Part shown: one piece after another, positions 5,358-5,505 of the stretch
How positions within the stretch are numbered: position 1 is the stretch's first letter
How the letters are laid out: each line of letters begins with the position of its first letter
Assembly (NCBI GenBank): GCA_902494815.1
Contig: CABUVB010000127.1
Span: 1 to 5,505 of the forward strand
DNA: 5,505 nt
Direction: 5' to 3'
Source of the DNA: an uncultured Collinsella sp.
GTDB lineage: Bacteria > Actinomycetota > Coriobacteriia > Coriobacteriales > Coriobacteriaceae
Position numbers and translations under genes: made by a program
Notes under the pieces: generated by a model
The model's database searches: none
Seen by the model: the letters and a program-made list of their open reading frames with translations, nothing else
What the model was told of the DNA's origin: nothing

Positions 5358-5505
5358 GTGGCACACAACAAACTGGAGGCAAACCCCCAAGACCAGCGTG
5401 GTCAAGGCGGGCACGGAGCCATCCCCCTCTCCGCTGGCATGCTGCTCGTAACGCTCGGCGTCGTCTATGGCGACATCGGCACGAGCCCCATGTACACCAT
5501 GAAAT
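5358..5505 (+). CDS. kup: Kup-family potassium uptake protein, N-terminal fragment
   Basis: Kup (Trk-independent, HAK/KUP/KT family) proteins import K+ across the inner membrane, most likely with protons. Only the first 49 codons are in the window; the gene continues past the right edge (full proteins are about 620-700 residues). A short hydrophilic, Gln/Gly-rich N-terminus is followed by the start of the first membrane helix and the family signature VVYGDIGTSPMYTMK (residues 35-49), nearly identical to the canonical GVVYGDIGTSPLYT. The start is GTG 5358, with AAGGGAG (5346-5352) five bases upstream. The 158-base gap before it contains a palindrome and small hairpins that may regulate it. The signature is strong enough that the family is not in doubt. 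Confidence 0.93.
   Translation, partial: MAHNKLEANPQDQRGQGGHGAIPLSAGMLLVTLGVVYGDIGTSPMYTMK

Noticed and set aside
1..5505. Mobile element, CRISPR array, tRNA or rRNA gene.
   Set aside because: No transposase or integrase motif, flanking terminal repeats, spaced repeat array, or tRNA cloverleaf with a CCA-side stem was seen on either strand.

Overview
The window looks like chromosomal DNA from a GC-rich, low-complexity-intergenic anaerobe. The best guess is a Coriobacteriia-type actinobacterium such as Collinsella. That guess is inference from GC-rich codon use, GTG starts with strong AGGAGG-type ribosome binding sites, and the gene set; no rRNA or other definitive marker is present. Nothing in the window points to a phage, plasmid, insertion sequence or CRISPR array. 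It reads as ordinary chromosome with some unusual regulatory architecture.

Layout. From 1 to 938 (minus) lies the N-terminal 312 residues of a DHA2-type MFS drug/solute exporter, running off the left edge. It is divergent from a compact 136-residue peptide-deformylase family protein (1144-1554, plus). A strong bidirectional hairpin terminator (1571-1604) separates that gene from the convergent 506-residue protein at 1629-3149 (minus). That protein is a fusion of an N-terminal XRE-type helix-turn-helix to a complete AlaA-type alanine aminotransferase. Upstream of it sits a cluster of four GTTCAATT half-sites around a clear promoter. Further upstream on the same strand is a LysR-family regulator (3312-4169), divergent from a 10-TM EamA/DMT transporter (4288-5199, plus). 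A LysR-type T-N11-A dyad lies between them. The right edge holds the first 49 codons of a Kup potassium transporter (5358 onward). Its leader contains a 24-nt perfect palindrome and two mutually exclusive small hairpins.

How the parts may work together. The LysR/EamA pair has the standard layout of a transporter controlled by its divergent regulator. The aminotransferase carries its own DNA-binding domain, and its promoter carries repeated dyad half-sites, so self-regulation by a PLP- or amino-acid-sensing enzyme is plausible, by analogy with MocR/PdxR regulators (GntR-aminotransferase fusions). The family here is different: XRE plus AlaA, and the catalytic residues are intact. An internal ATG preceded by AAGGAG would release a 405-residue enzyme of exactly the length of E. 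coli AlaA. One gene may therefore make both a regulator-enzyme and a free enzyme. This is the most interesting hypothesis in the window.
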